Assembly: GCA_030549205.1 (NCBI GenBank)
Contig: JAUKTV010000001.1
Span: 2,356,001-2,420,000, forward strand
Direction of reading: 5' to 3'
Length of the DNA: 64,000 nucleotides
Source of the DNA: Apiosordaria backusii
Taxonomy: Eukaryota > Ascomycota > Sordariomycetes > Sordariales > Lasiosphaeriaceae
Part shown: piece by piece, positions 1 to 10,990 of the stretch
How positions within the stretch are numbered: position 1 is the first letter of the stretch
How the letters are laid out: every line of letters starts with the position of its first letter
The notes under the pieces: generated by a model
What the model saw: the letters and a program-made list of their open reading frames with translations, nothing else
Databases searched by the model: none
What the model was told of the DNA's origin: nothing
Position numbers and translations under genes: made by a program

Positions 1-734
1 AGCTGCTCCGTCACGCTCACCGCCTGACACCTCACGCTCGGCAGAGCGACATGACATGTCGGACTGTTGTGCGTCCCGGGAATGCTCAGCGAGCTGAGCG
101 GGATCTCATCCGGGAGTTTACTCATCCACGACGACAGCTGCGCAGAGGAAAACAGCGCAATATAGGCAAGATGCGGGAGGTAAATAGCGGTAAACTCCTT
201 CGCGTGGGCATTGTTATCCCCGATAAAGGTCAACTCAATCGACTTTTCAGATAACCCGGGGATTTCGCACGTGTATCTCCCCTGTCCGTTGGAGTTTGGT
301 TCCTCAAAGGTCAACCGGAGCTGTTCACCTGAATGTTGATGCGCCTCTAACGGTGGGAAGATGGTAGTCGGTGACTCGGTAAACGGCGCCAAAGAAACAC
401 CGAGGTCCTGGCTGGCAGTTACGACTCTTGGTCGTCCTCCCGGGTGATGGGGGTGAAACACAAAATCATCATTGTCGTTGTCTTGTTGTTGCTGCCCTTC
501 TCCTTCGGTCTTATTTGATGGAGGAGAACGCCCCCTTCCGACAATCATACGGGTGATATTATTAGCAAACCCATCGTTTCCTTCCGAATGATGTGGTGGG
601 TGGTGGAAAAAAACCGGTGGTTCGAGGCGTTCGACGAGCTTCAACTCCAAAGGGGTGATGGTCAGGTTCCGGATGGTGATGGTTTCGGGTATGGCTGCGA
701 GAGAGCGCCGAGGGCGGGAGCCGGCTGACCCCAT
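1..734 (-). CDS. PLC-like phosphodiesterase (PI-PLC X family), 3' end outside window
   Basis: The minus strand reads open without a stop from an ATG at 734 to the window edge, giving the first 244 residues. The N terminus (about residues 1-40) contains the segment IPETITIRNLTITPLELKLV, then a low-complexity Q/D/N-rich insert. A beta-rich region follows, and at the end comes LSSLSIPGTHNSPTCHVA, preceded by a W-M-x-K-L-P-D segment. The GTHNS motif is the start of the PI-PLC X catalytic TIM barrel and carries its first catalytic His. Fungal proteins of this family pair an immunoglobulin-like N-terminal half with a C-terminal barrel. The expected action is metal-independent cleavage of phosphodiester or inositol lipids; substrate and location cannot be told. 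The remaining barrel, including the second catalytic His, lies beyond position 1. No intron is needed in the visible part, and this start is the first ATG after which the frame stays coding-like. Confidence 0.8.
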   Translation of the reverse strand, partial: MGSAGSRPRRSLAAIPETITIRNLTITPLELKLVERLEPPVFFHHPPHHSEGNDGFANNITRMIVGRGRSPPSNKTEGEGQQQQDNDNDDFVFHPHHPGGRPRVVTASQDLGVSLAPFTESPTTIFPPLEAHQHSGEQLRLTFEEPNSNGQGRYTCEIPGLSEKSIELTFIGDNNAHAKEFTAIYLPHLAYIALFSSAQLSSWMSKLPDEIPLSSLSIPGTHNSPTCHVALPSVRCQAVSVTEQ

Positions 735-1336
735 GATGGGCAGTTCCGGGTGGTGGCGCCTCGCTCGGGGATATACAGATATATATACCAGCTGAACGCT
801 CGGGATCAATGCGCGCCGGGTAGGTAGGGATGGTATCAATGGTGTAATAATGGAGAAAGTAGATGATGGCTAGAGGTAGAGGTGGGATGCGGTGCCCATG
901 ATTACGCAAAACGATGCAGCTGCTGGGAGTTCCAAGGAGAGACACAGAGAGTTGGTGTTTACCGCCGAATATGAGATGGGTGCCCAAAGCTCGGGAGCAA
1001 TCCAGGTAAATTTTGGGACGATATCCTCCGCCGATCGCAACTGCTTGCCCAACGGCTCGTTGAGCTGATTGGGCGACCCGATTCCAAGTTGGTGGCTTCC
1101 CAGCTGATTGCAGATCTCGGATCGCACCGCTCCTTCAACGTCCAAACGTCGGCAAGGCTGAGGCGGAGGCTGAACGAGGCTTGTTTTGATGAGATGAAGT
1201 TGGGTGAGGAACGGACCCCCTGACATCATCAAAGCATTGTTCGGGATTACATAAGCTAGGCCCCTTTGGGCGGTATGATCAACGACATCTCTTCTTTTGC
1301 GAGCACACGTATCAAGACAAGAAGATATCCGAAGCT

Positions 1337-1412
1337 AGGCGGAAGCTGAAGGGAATCGAACCCATCCTTGTTGGGTGGCTAGTATTGCTAGAATTATCCC
1401 CTGAAAATAGCT
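1337..1412 (-). other. Degenerate tRNA-like segment
   Basis: Read on the minus strand, the segment ends in GGGTTCGATTCCC, a good match to the T-loop/B-box of tRNA genes. It is bracketed by GAAGCTA at the 5' side and CAGCTTC at the 3' side, which pair in six of seven positions like an acceptor stem. No convincing A-box/D-arm or standard anticodon stem-loop can be folded around it. It could be a tRNA relic, a mitochondrial-derived insertion or chance. Confidence 0.2.
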
Positions 1413-2554
1413 TCACAGTATGGGCTATTCTCCGTTTTGCTTGCTCTTATAGCTTTGTTGATCTCTTTCGGTTGCTCCCTACCATACACAGCCAACGTAT
1501 CGTTCAGCCAACTTGGAATAAGCAGGATCTCGCGGTAGCCATTCCAAGAAATCAAGCACAGCGGACAGTGAAGGGGAAATGAAATGTAAGACCCGTATCT
1601 GTACCATAACGAGCAACTTCTCCGTTACGGCTTTTTCGAGGCCTCTTGGTTGATCTACGGCATGGGAGCTACCGAGGTAGCCCCAGACTCCCCAAATATC
1701 GAGTGTGAATTTGGTGAGCTTTGCTAGCCGGATTGCAGCGGATTATGCCACTCATGGGGAGCTAAATGAAAGATAATAGGTTATGAAATCGATCACAACG
1801 AAGCTCTCTTCGCCTCCATTGATCATGATGATTTGAGGAACGAGATCCAGACTCGGCCGACCGGGCAGAAACGGGCACAACCGGACCCGAGAATCCCATA
1901 TCTGCTCCTGTCTCGCGACCCTCCACCGGGTATATGCGAGATACTGACGATTCACAACTGCATCCTCTCTCGACACGCTACAAGAGCATTGTTACAGCCG
2001 GACCACTCATGCCCAAGCCCTGGAGCTCCGAAGGTCCTGTCCGTGAAATAAAAATCGACTGCTACCCCTGAGGTCGCAGACGGCACTGGCTGCCGAGTCT
2101 CGGATATGTTTGCTGGAGCCTCAGGATGCTACCCACCACACCGAGTGCCAGCGGTTTGGTCCTTCCGGCTCCTATCTTCCAAAGAATGAGCGGGCTTGTC
2201 CCATCAGCCTTGTATATCATGCAGGAACAATTTGATGAAAACAGCGCCACCCTGGGCCTGAACTGCAGGACCGCACCAATGCCCGCGACGATGAACCGGG
2301 AGAGCCTGCACTGCAAAAGCGCCTGGGTTTGGAACAAATGGTCCCTGGCACCTGGTAACTAGTCGTTCCAGCGCGGAGGTTGTGCATTCTGAACCGGACG
2401 TCCGTCAGTTGGTAATTAAATCCAAGTCGGCGTTAGCTGGGTAAATTCAGCCGCCAATATCAGTCTTTCAGCGAGCAACATCTCCGCCCACTGCAAAGCC
2501 CAAGCCCGGTCGAAACGAACAGGAATAACGTCGTAAACCACCGAGAAAAGCAGC

Positions 2555-2565
2555 GTATAAGTATA
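2555..2565 (+). promoter_or_regulatory. TATA-like box of the NTF2-like gene
   Basis: The sequence GTATAAGTATA lies about 110 bases upstream of the ATG at 2669, a spacing usual for fungal core promoters. Assignment is by sequence and position only. Confidence 0.35.
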
Positions 2566-2668
2566 GACGTGATGGCGAGCCAAAAGATCATCACCGACCT
2601 CATCAGCTCTCATCAGCATCCTCCAGCAATCATCAATAGACTAACCAGTCCTCGCTAATACCGCCATC

Positions 2669-3190
2669 ATGCGCTTCTCTACTTTCGCTATCACCGCCCT
2701 CGCCACCACGGCGACGGCCTTTCCCACCTTGGGCTCAATTTTCTCCCGCCAAGCAGAGAAGGCTTGCATGACCGAGGCTGAGGCCAAGGAAATCGTTGAC
2801 ATCTACGTCCGTCTCATCTCCAACTACCAGCCCGAAGACTGCGAGAAGTACTGCGCTTCCGACTTCGTCGACCGCTCCGACAGCATCAACACCTTCATAT
2901 TCCGCCCTCTCGGCGAGCCCACCTTTGCGACCAAGGAGATCTTCATGGAGGCCCAGCTGTCGAACCCTCCCTTCCCCGTTGTCGTCGACGTGGTCGATGC
3001 CGTCGCTTGCGAGGCCATTGCGCTCCGCTGGCATGCCACCTTCGGCGCCGCCAATCTGCCCAGCAGGGGCATCACCATCATCGGCACCACCAAACGCGAG
3101 GGCCACTGGCAGATTAAGAGCCTCGACCTCGAGTTCAACAGCTTGATCTGGCTCCTCAACATGGGCGGCTCCTACGTCTGGGAGGGCTAA
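2669..3190 (+). CDS. Secreted NTF2-like domain protein
   Basis: Single-exon gene for 173 residues. The first about 17 residues (MRFSTFAITALATTATA, then FP) form a signal peptide, followed by SRQAEKACM as a possible propeptide or mature start. The body has the alternating helix/strand pattern of the NTF2-like/SnoaL-like fold: helix AEAKEIVDIYVRLI, the D-F-V-D-R-S-D segment, strands VVVDVVDAV and ALRWHATF, and a final WQIKSLDLEF strand. Many filamentous fungi encode such small secreted NTF2-like proteins of unknown role. Two Cys near residues 59-62 (DCEKYC) and one near 114 could form disulphides. No catalytic function is inferred. The start is the only ATG giving a signal peptide and follows a TATA-like box by about 110 bases. 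Confidence 0.85.
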   Translation: MRFSTFAITALATTATAFPTLGSIFSRQAEKACMTEAEAKEIVDIYVRLISNYQPEDCEKYCASDFVDRSDSINTFIFRPLGEPTFATKEIFMEAQLSNPPFPVVVDVVDAVACEAIALRWHATFGAANLPSRGITIIGTTKREGHWQIKSLDLEFNSLIWLLNMGGSYVWEG

Positions 3191-5105
3191 GCGGTTTGGT
3201 CGGAATTCTTGGGGTGCCAAGTTGTTAGACTTGACACATTGGTTGGGTCTAGAGGAAAAGTTGGTTGAAAGTGAAGAATCAGATCGGCGCAAATACGAGA
3301 TTCGGTATGACTTGGATAGGGTTGTAACGCATAACGGAAGACTGTGTTGTCAATAAAGTAAACCACTCAATCTGAGTCTTAGAACTCGTCCCCCGCGTCT
3401 ATGCCGAGTTTTGTGTGACAGTATGGCATAAGTCGAGTTACACAGCCCCGGAGTAAGATCTTTGCATGCAAGGTGTGATCGTGTATAACCGTCGTTGGCC
3501 CAGATCCTGCCCAACAGAGCCGAGTACCAACGGCCGTTCCATGTTTAGCGGCGTGCCCGCGAAAATGTAGATTGTTGCTGTGTGGCCCATATTTGAGACA
3601 TGGTCGTAAGAGGTCGTGGGTGACGGAAGAGCTGCTTCTTGCAGGCGCTTGGGTGTTGGAATAAACGCAGCAGTTTGGCAGGCGTCTCGCAGGGCTGCAG
3701 GTTGAACAGCATCAGGGCAGCGGGTCCCTGCAGCTGTCGAAAAGTTCGGACGAATCCCGGACCAAACTCGATCATGGAGATCAGCTCGACTGAGGCCGTT
3801 TGTCACGTCCAGTGCGACGGAGGCCTAGAAAGCCCTGGTGGTCAGCATTTGTGTTCAGGATCTCAACTAATTTTGAAGGTATCGGTTGAGCGCAGCGAAT
3901 CGAAGTAGAAATTCAAGTGGGCTGAAGAGCACAAGTCCGACGACACGGCACTGGTCGCCCGAACTCGACCGAAGGCTTGCAGCACAAATGCGCATGAAAT
4001 GCTGTGTTTGGTCATGGCTGGCGGGAGCGGCTGATGGCTGAAGGCTGTCTCTGGTTCGCGTGGGGAAAAGCCCAAATCTGAATCAAAAGTTGGTTGTCTT
4101 TGAGTTGTTGAAGAAAATAGCCAAAGCAAGACAAGATCATCGGCACCTTGGAGCCGTGGCGTCAATGCTTTTGGTGATGGCATTTGACAGCACCAGAAAC
4201 GGAAGCTGCTGTGGCCGGTTTAAACGTGCGCGCCAAACCTTGAACGACAACGTCAACGAGAAGCTTATTCGCCGTTTCCCCTGGAACCGACCAATAATGC
4301 CCCACATGCAAACAGGGTTCCAGCCAGACTGTTGGTTCTGCTCAACGCCTTGTGGATCCACCTCTCTCGAAGACTCATACGGCTCGCCATGCGATTCGCT
4401 GGAATAGGATGCCCCTGAGCTGGGGTTCTTCATTTCTCCTGTGCGACCTGACAGGCCAGAGAATCCAGACGCCATTTCTGCCCAGTTTTCTGCCATTCCA
4501 GCCGCTCATCGTGAGATCCTTTGTTTTGATGCTGGCTCAAAGTTCCAGCACGTCGAGAACTCGTGGCTGATGGAATGGAGTGGTTGTGGCATCACCTGGC
4601 AGGGTGCCTCACGGCAAATGGATTGAACTTGCAAAAGCCTCCCGCGGTTCCAGAGGTTCTGGTGGATTCAGAGCAGGCAGAGGCAAATTTGCCCGGTTTA
4701 AGCGGACATGCAAAGGATTTGTGAGCGGATTGTAGAGTTCTGGGTACGTTTCATTTAGCAGAAAGGCGCAGCAGCATCCCAGACCCCCCGCCGGTCAGCC
4801 GTCCACCCATCCTGCACCACCACTGCAAAATATCTCTCTCGGCACTGTCGCATTGGAAGCCTTCCTTCCTCTCTTCTCTTCTTTTTCTGTCTCACCCACA
4901 CTTGCGCCTGTGCTACCTCTTGGTCTGCTAGTTGCGGCCGTTCATTCATTCACCACATATATTGTGTCCATCGCCAGCCTTCAGGCTCCCGTCACTCTCT
5001 ATCTCCACATTCTTTCTAGTCTCTCGTTCAGACACCCTTCGCCTTTTGCAGATCATTATCTAGGCTACCTTGTAATATCTTCATAAACAACCACAACCAG
5101 TCAAC
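3191..5105. other. Intergenic region, 1.9 kb
   Basis: Holds the 3' UTR of the NTF2-like gene and the promoter of the GPI wall-protein gene. The last about 250 bases before the downstream ATG are pyrimidine-rich (CT tracts from about 4850), as is usual upstream of highly expressed ascomycete genes. Open frames here overlap each other on both strands without recognisable products, so none is called. Confidence 0.5.
3352..3357 (+). terminator. Polyadenylation signal of the NTF2-like gene
   Basis: A canonical AATAAA lies about 160 bases downstream of the stop at 3190, a plausible 3'-UTR length for a fungal gene. Confidence 0.4.
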
Positions 5106-5883
5106 ATGCGTTTCTCTGGTCTCTCCGTTCTTGGCTTCGCCAGCGTTGTCCTGGCTCAGTGGGATCCTACTCCCGGCTTCAACGTCCTCTCCAAGCCTTC
5201 CTTTGACGAGGTCGTCCCCGCTGGCAAGCCTTACGACGTGGAGTGGGCGGGGACTGATGAGTTCCCTGAGGCCATCACGATCAAGCTCTATGGCGGAAAG
5301 GCTCGCAATAGCTTGGACCTAGTGTCTACCATCGCCTGTACGTAAAACTCGCTTATATCTTTTGTTGTTCCTTGACTGACTGGGCTTCACAGCTGGCGTT
5401 GATAGTGCTGAGGGCACCTACAGCTGGGCCGTTCCCGCGGACTTGGGCACTGCCGCTGTCTATGGCATCCGCATTGAATCGGAGACCAACAGCACCAGAT
5501 TCCAGTGGGGTAACCCCTTCACCATCAAGAGCGGCAAACCTTCCACTTCTACCACCGCCTCCGGAAGCGCTTCTGCCACCGAGACCGAGACCAAGACCAA
5601 GACCACCGTCACCAGCACCAAGGCCAGCGAGACCAAGACCTCCACCCAGACCAAGACCACCTTGACCACCACCTTCTCTGCCAACTCCTCCACCACTGCT
5701 CCCCCTCAGACCACCGTCACCACTGTCATCGATGAGGAGGAGGAGGAGACCACCACTGCTGCCAGCACTACAGCGACCTCCACCTCCACCTCCATTCCTA
5801 CTGGTGCGGGTGTCCGTGCCGTTGGTGGTGCCAGCTCGTTCGCCCTCCTCGGTGGTGTCGCCTTGGCTGTTCTTGCTTTTTAA
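5106..5883 (+). CDS. GPI-anchored Ser/Thr-rich wall protein, Kre9/Knh1-like domain
   Basis: Two exons, 5106-5337 and 5393-5883, encode 240 residues. The 55-nt intron starts GTACGT, has a CTGAC branch site and ends ACAG, and joining it restores the frame. Residues 1-17 are a signal peptide. Residues about 20-110 form a beta-sandwich of the Kre9/Knh1-like, Ser-Thr-rich GPI-anchored family (pattern GFNVLSKPSFDEVVPAGKPY ... VEWAG ... YSWAVP ... IRIES). Residues about 120-205 are almost pure Ser/Thr with Lys/Glu and one DEEEEE cluster, the typical heavily O-glycosylated stalk. The C terminus ends in a hydrophobic tail after GVRAVGGASS, the pattern of a GPI-attachment signal. The protein should sit at the plasma membrane or wall surface, and wall organisation is its inferred role. 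Confidence 0.88.
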
Positions 5884-7105
5884 GTACACAATCTGATTGA
5901 TCGATTATGTGTGTCGGAGTTTCTGCCAGCCATATGGCTTTTGGTTGTTTGTGTTCGTGTATCTAATTGGCGAAAACAGAACATATGGGGAGTCGGTGCA
6001 TGGGATTTTATGGTAATGTTCTAGGCATCTGAGCGAGAGTCTTTGAGGACAGACGTGGATTTTCACTCTTTTTCCTCGAGATGTTTGCAAATAATGGATA
6101 CCCTTGACCTCTCACCTTGTTCCTTTACACTATTACTACGTTGTGCTTTTTTTTCCAGGTCGCCGTCACGACTGTCTTCTCCAAAACATGGTCGGTGGGC
6201 CGTGCTGGAATGTCATTTTGTATATCTGCGTGATGCCTTCTCCCGCGTTTCAGGTGCCAAGGATATTCCCATCATCCTTTGCCGCCTGCTCATGGGATCC
6301 ATGCGATTGACAGTTCTCCAGACGGGGTGTACCTGGATGTCCAGCTTCAGTGTTATCGATCACCAAAGACCTCGACGAAATCGAACTGGCTCGCTTTGCC
6401 ATGGCACGATGCGGTGGCAGGTACCGAGCTCCGGTGTTGTCACTGCAGGTGTTGCATAGCGCTATCTGCTACGCTTGGTTGGATCTGGGTTGCAAGCGGG
6501 ATCGGAGACTCCAGAAGGGCCAGCGAAGACATGAACAGCACAATAGGAGGTCAACCATGGGGTTCATTTCTTGACATCGGGCCTCTGAGGCTCAATCGGT
6601 TTCTTCTTCGCAAGTTCGGGCCGTGCCTATCCGGTTCCTGCATGTTGATTGTCGTCCTTATCTTCCACCGAACTGATTGATACCGAAGCACGGTCCAGGA
6701 ACCAGGGGCCAGCGGCGACGGGAGCGGTGAGACGGTGAGCTCTGAGGGGTCCAAAGTGCGGGGCAAGCACCTCAATTCGAACCAGTCTCTGAGGTTGCTG
6801 CGACCTCACGACATGCCAACCGTTTGCTGCGCATGAAAGTCCCTGATACTTTCTCATTCAAAGACAGGTGCGACAGCTCAGTCTAGACCCACTTGACTTT
6901 CCCCTCTCAAGGGACTGGCTGCATCCCGTAGCCCACAAATCTCCACGCTGGGCCAAGCAGTGAGAACTCCCTCTACCACTCCGCAAATTTCACGACCGAC
7001 CGACCTCCTCCTCCCGGATTGTTATTCTCCGCCGCGCTGAGCGCTCCGAAATCCGTTTTCCTATTCTCCTTTACCAGCACCTTTTTTCGTCACCAATCCG
7101 TCAAG
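5884..7105. other. Intergenic region, 1.2 kb
   Basis: 3' UTR of the wall-protein gene and promoter/5' UTR of alpha-tubulin. The last about 150 bases before the tubulin ATG are CT-rich. No further gene is seen. Confidence 0.5.
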
Positions 7106-9048
7106 ATGAGAGGCGAGGTAAGAACAGGAACTTTGTTTACATATTTTGACTTTCTGGCGTGCATGATCCCGGCTCAGCGATTGCTTCAACCCGAGCGACC
7201 TGAACCTTACCACCCGCTCGTGTTGCGATGCGATATCGCGAAGGCGACTTTGCCAAATATGTCGACAAGCGATCAATTGTCGTGTCTTCGCCTTGCTTGG
7301 GCTCTTGATGTGTCTTTCTGAGCTCTGTTAGGCTGGATCAGCAATTTCCGATATCTGTCCCCGTCGGCTTAGTGGTCTCTTAGATAGCGACGCGAAACCG
7401 AAGCTGAATTTCGGTGCTCTCAAGCTATTCTTCCGAGCATAACACGACGGGCCTTGACACCGATACACAGCGGTGAAATACAGCTATGCTGACAATTTCG
7501 CCCACAGGTTCTCCATCTTCACCTGGGCCAGGCTGGTGCCCAGCTGGGTAACAGCGCTTGGGAGCTGTAAGTTCCACACCGCCTTTGTATCCATCGTGAT
7601 ATCTTCAACTAACATCACGCTCTCCAGCTATCTCCTTGAGCACGGCCTCGGACCTGACGGCCGCCCCGACCCTAATGCCACCATTGCTGAGGGTGGTTCC
7701 TTCGATACCTTCTTCACTGAGACGAATAATGGCAAATATGTCCCCAGGTCGCTCTTTGTCGATCTAGACCCCTCCCCGATCGATGAGATCCGCACTGGCA
7801 ACTATAGACAGCTCTTTCACCCCGAGACTCTGATCAGCGGCAAGGAGGATGCTGCCAACAACTATGCCCGTGGTCATTACACCATTGGCAAGGAGATGAT
7901 CGACCCTGTGATCGACCGTATCCGCCGCGTTGTTGGTAAGAATGACCCTGCATCACCACTTGGACGAGATGCACACATCTAACCCGATGTCAAATAGACA
8001 ACTGCAGCTCCCTCCAAGGCTTCTTGATCTTCCACTCCTTCGGTGGCGGTACCGGTTCTGGCTTCGGCGCTCTCCTCCTGGAGCGCCTCTCGACCGACTA
8101 TGCCAAGAAGTGCAAGCTCGAGTTCACCGTTTACCCGGCCCCCCGGGTTTCGACTGCCGTCGTGGAGCCCTACAACGCTGTTCTTAGCACCCACAGCACC
8201 ATCGAGAACTCTGACTGCACCTTCTTGGTTGATAACGAGGCTGTGTATGACATCTGCCGCCGGAATCTGGACATTCCCCGGCCGAGCTATGAGCACCTGA
8301 ACCGCCTGATCGCCCAGGTCGTTTCCTCCATCACCTCTTCCCTCCGCTTCGACGGTGCTCTCAACGTCGATCTGAACGAGTTCCAGACCAACCTGGTTCC
8401 CTATCCTCGTATTCACTACCCTCTTATCAGCTATGCTCCTGTCATTAGTGCTGCCAAGAGTGCTCATGAGAGCTTCAAGGTTTCTGACCTGACCTTCCAG
8501 TGTAAGTCCTAACGCTCCCTTCAATGAATACCCTGGGAAACGGTATCTGACATTTTCTCCTTTCAGGCTTCGAGCCCAACAACCAGATGGTCGTCTGCGA
8601 CCCCCGCAAGGGCAAGTACATGGCCGTCGCCCTCCTCTACCGCGGCGACGTCGTCCACCGCGACTGCAGCGCCGCCGTTGCCGCGCTCAAGGCCAAGTCT
8701 TCCTTCAACCTCGTCGAGTGGTGCCCCACCGGCTTCAAGATTGGCATCAACTACCAGAAGCCCGTCGCTGTCCCCACGGCCTCCCCCTCGGACGGCGGTT
8801 TGGCCTCTGTCGACCGCTCCGTTTCTATGCTTTCCAACACTACGGCTATTGCTGAGGCTTGGTCGCGCTTGGACTACAAGTTTGACTTGATGTACAGCAA
8901 GCGTGCCTTCGTGCACTGGTACGTGGGTGAGGGTATGGAGGAGGGTGAGTTCAGCGAGGCGCGTGAGGACTTGGCTGCGCTGGAGAAGGATTATGAGGAG
9001 GTTGCCCAGGACGGCGGTGTTGATGATGAGGTTGAGGCTGAGTACTAA
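7106..9048 (+). CDS. Alpha-tubulin
   Basis: Five exons (7106-7117, 7508-7566, 7628-7935, 7998-8501, 8567-9048) encode 454 residues. All junctions are GT-AG and every phase closes. Exon 1 codes only MRGE and is followed by a 390-nt first intron, far longer than the others (61-65 nt). The tubulin signature GGGTGSGFG is present, as are RLIAQVVSSITSSLRFDGAL and the alpha-type C terminus ending in EVEAEY, with the terminal Tyr of classic alpha-tubulins. The protein pairs with beta-tubulin to form microtubule protofilaments and holds the non-exchangeable GTP. Filamentous ascomycetes usually have two alpha-tubulin genes; which paralogue this is cannot be decided here. The window also encodes cofactor E and dynein intermediate chain, but 44-50 kb away, so no operon-like link is implied. 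Confidence 0.97.
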
Positions 9049-9884
9049 AGCGGGAAGCGCGGCATGTGTTGAAGTCGGTTTGTTGGAGCTGGCTGGATAT
9101 GTCCGTGTGGAGTTTTTTTCTTCTGTCGTGATGAAATATGGGACGTGTTTATGAAATGGCAAAGATTTGTTTATGCGAGTTGAATTTGTTGTTAATCATT
9201 TTGATGCCCCTGTTGACTTTGCTGTCGCTTTTCGGTGGTGGACAAAAAAGTGATAATTCCCCCTTTTACGCATAAGCAAGCAGGACATAGAACATGTAAG
9301 CGAGCAAGAAAGGCCATTTTGCTGTGATTTTTTTTAGCACTCTACTTGAGTTGAGGCTGTCGAGTTCTTGGTGCTAGATGCTGTAACCATATGCATTTCT
9401 TGCTTGCGATAAATAGATCGACTCATTAGGTGGGTAAAGGAGTATAATTAATCGAAATGGAACACAAGATGGGTCTGATAAATGTCCATCAGAGATTTTG
9501 TATATGCATGACAATCTCGACATACTTACTACGTCGAAGTATGTACTTGCTCATACCGTTGAAGAGCGGTAATATTGCACCACTGCCAATTTCCCCCCGA
9601 GAAAAGAACAGGACATGGTGAAAGGTTGTATCTCTTATTACCGTGTACAGATATATCCATATAATAAACGGGAATAGGCCTCTCCCTCACTTTGTTGATA
9701 CCTACCTCTCAATCGCACAGATTCACACAATCTTTTGCTCGGCTACCTACTATATATCTTCACCTCGCCTCGGTAGTGTCTCAAAAAGTGCACTATCAAA
9801 TTCTCATGAGCAAGATACGCCCTCTTCTACCTAAAGATAGGGCTTAAAATCTCAAGGTAAATGTGACACTATTATCCCCAGAGG

Positions 9885-9972
9885 GCCTTCCTGTATCCCC
9901 TCGAGGCACCTCCCAAGTTTGAATAAGAGGTTCTTCTAAGTTGGGAGGGCCTTGAGGGGAATACAGGAAGGC
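9885..9972. repeat. Imperfect inverted repeat (about 33-nt arms, 23-nt loop)
   Basis: The left arm begins GCCTTCCTGTATCCCCTCGA and runs to about 9917. The right arm (about 9941-9972) is its reverse complement apart from a few substitutions and one-base gaps, ending TACAGGAAGGC. A transcript in either direction would form a strong hairpin. No transposon motif was recognised. Confidence 0.6.
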
Positions 9973-10194
9973 ATAGTTGATATCTCCTGCTGCTAAGAAA
10001 CATTCGAGTATTGGAGGGTAAAACTCAGTGAGAGAAATTGAGAGGTATAGGTAAAGATTGGATGAGTTGTTGCTTTCGTGGGTATGGATTGACGACGAGG
10101 TTGGAGTTGAGCTGGGCCGGCGCTGGGCAAGATTGGGATTTTGAGGCTGGGGATGGGTGGGATGTTGAAGGTGTGTGAGGGTTGGATTTGACAG

Positions 10195-10335
10195 AGATGG
10201 GGGTATGAGAGATGGGGGTATGAGAGATGGGGGTATGAGAGATGGGGGTATGAGAGATGGGGGCATGAGAGATGGAGTATGAGAGGTGGGGCATGAGAGA
10301 TGGAGTATGAGAGATGGGGTATGATAGATGGAAAA
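10195..10335. repeat. Minisatellite, about 15-nt unit GAGATGGGGGTATGA
   Basis: Four to five near-perfect head-to-tail copies of a 15-nt unit (10198 to about 10265) decay into shorter variants of about 13 nt containing GGAGTATGAGA and GGGGCATGAGA up to about 10335. It lies in the intergenic space of two convergent genes. The open minus-strand frames across it (runs of Ser-Tyr-Pro-His-Leu) come from the repeat and are not taken as genes. Confidence 0.85.
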
Positions 10336-10990
10336 TGTATGTGTATCATGCATGATCAAGAGGGTGAGAAGTGAGAAGCGAAGGTGAGTGGGAGATCCTA
10401 GGCAAGGATATGTATGAGTGGATTGTGTGCTGAAGGAGATCCTTCTCTGAAGGCGGGTTAAAGGTGAAAAGAAGAAAATCTAAGGTAGTGTTGAGCAATA
10501 ATAGCGAGGTAAAGAAGAAAACTAAACGGATCTGGCTGCAATTGCAGTTTTCAGGTCTTTCAGTAAGGTAAACATTCAAGATGGGTCTGAGCCATTGAGT
10601 TTGCTGACATCATTCCTCGGAGAAATAAGAGAGGTACTTAGGTACCGCGAGTACCAAGTAGCTGGCAGCAAGCACTCTAACTTAGCCCAACGGAAAGCCG
10701 TCCGAACACTTCACTTATTGCTGGGGTCCCCTTTTTCAGAATCTGCCACCTTGATTGATTTGATTGAGTGCATCTGCATCTCAATATGTTGTCCCTACAG
10801 CAAATTCCAGGCAATGCGTGCTGTGCTGTAAGTCCTGCGGGACCATGTCCGCTTCCGAGCCACTACTGCAAGGCAACAACCACCACCTCAGAACCTCAAC
10901 CTTAACATACAAATGCACACTCCCACCTCCACCGCCTTCTACCCGCCAAATTTCAACCTTCATCTATTAACTCCTACTTCCTTCACAGCC

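Larger units (their letters stand above)
735..2668. other. Intergenic region, 1.9 kb
   Basis: Lies between the minus-strand phosphodiesterase gene and the plus-strand NTF2-like gene, so it should hold both promoters. Short open frames on both strands show no family resemblance or coherent codon use. The only local structure noticed is a tRNA-like segment near 1337-1412 on the minus strand and a TATA-like box near 2556. Confidence 0.5.
9049..10990. other. Intergenic region between convergent genes, 1.9 kb
   Basis: Lies between alpha-tubulin (plus) and NOP12 (minus). It contains a large inverted repeat (9885-9972) and a minisatellite (about 10195-10335), described separately. The stretch 9300-9850 is AT-rich with no coherent frame. 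Confidence 0.5.

Noticed and set aside
9844..10359. 171-codon minus-strand frame with Ser-Tyr-Pro-His-Leu repeats
   Set aside because: The repeats are the translated minisatellite; the two overlapping frames look equally good, which argues against coding.
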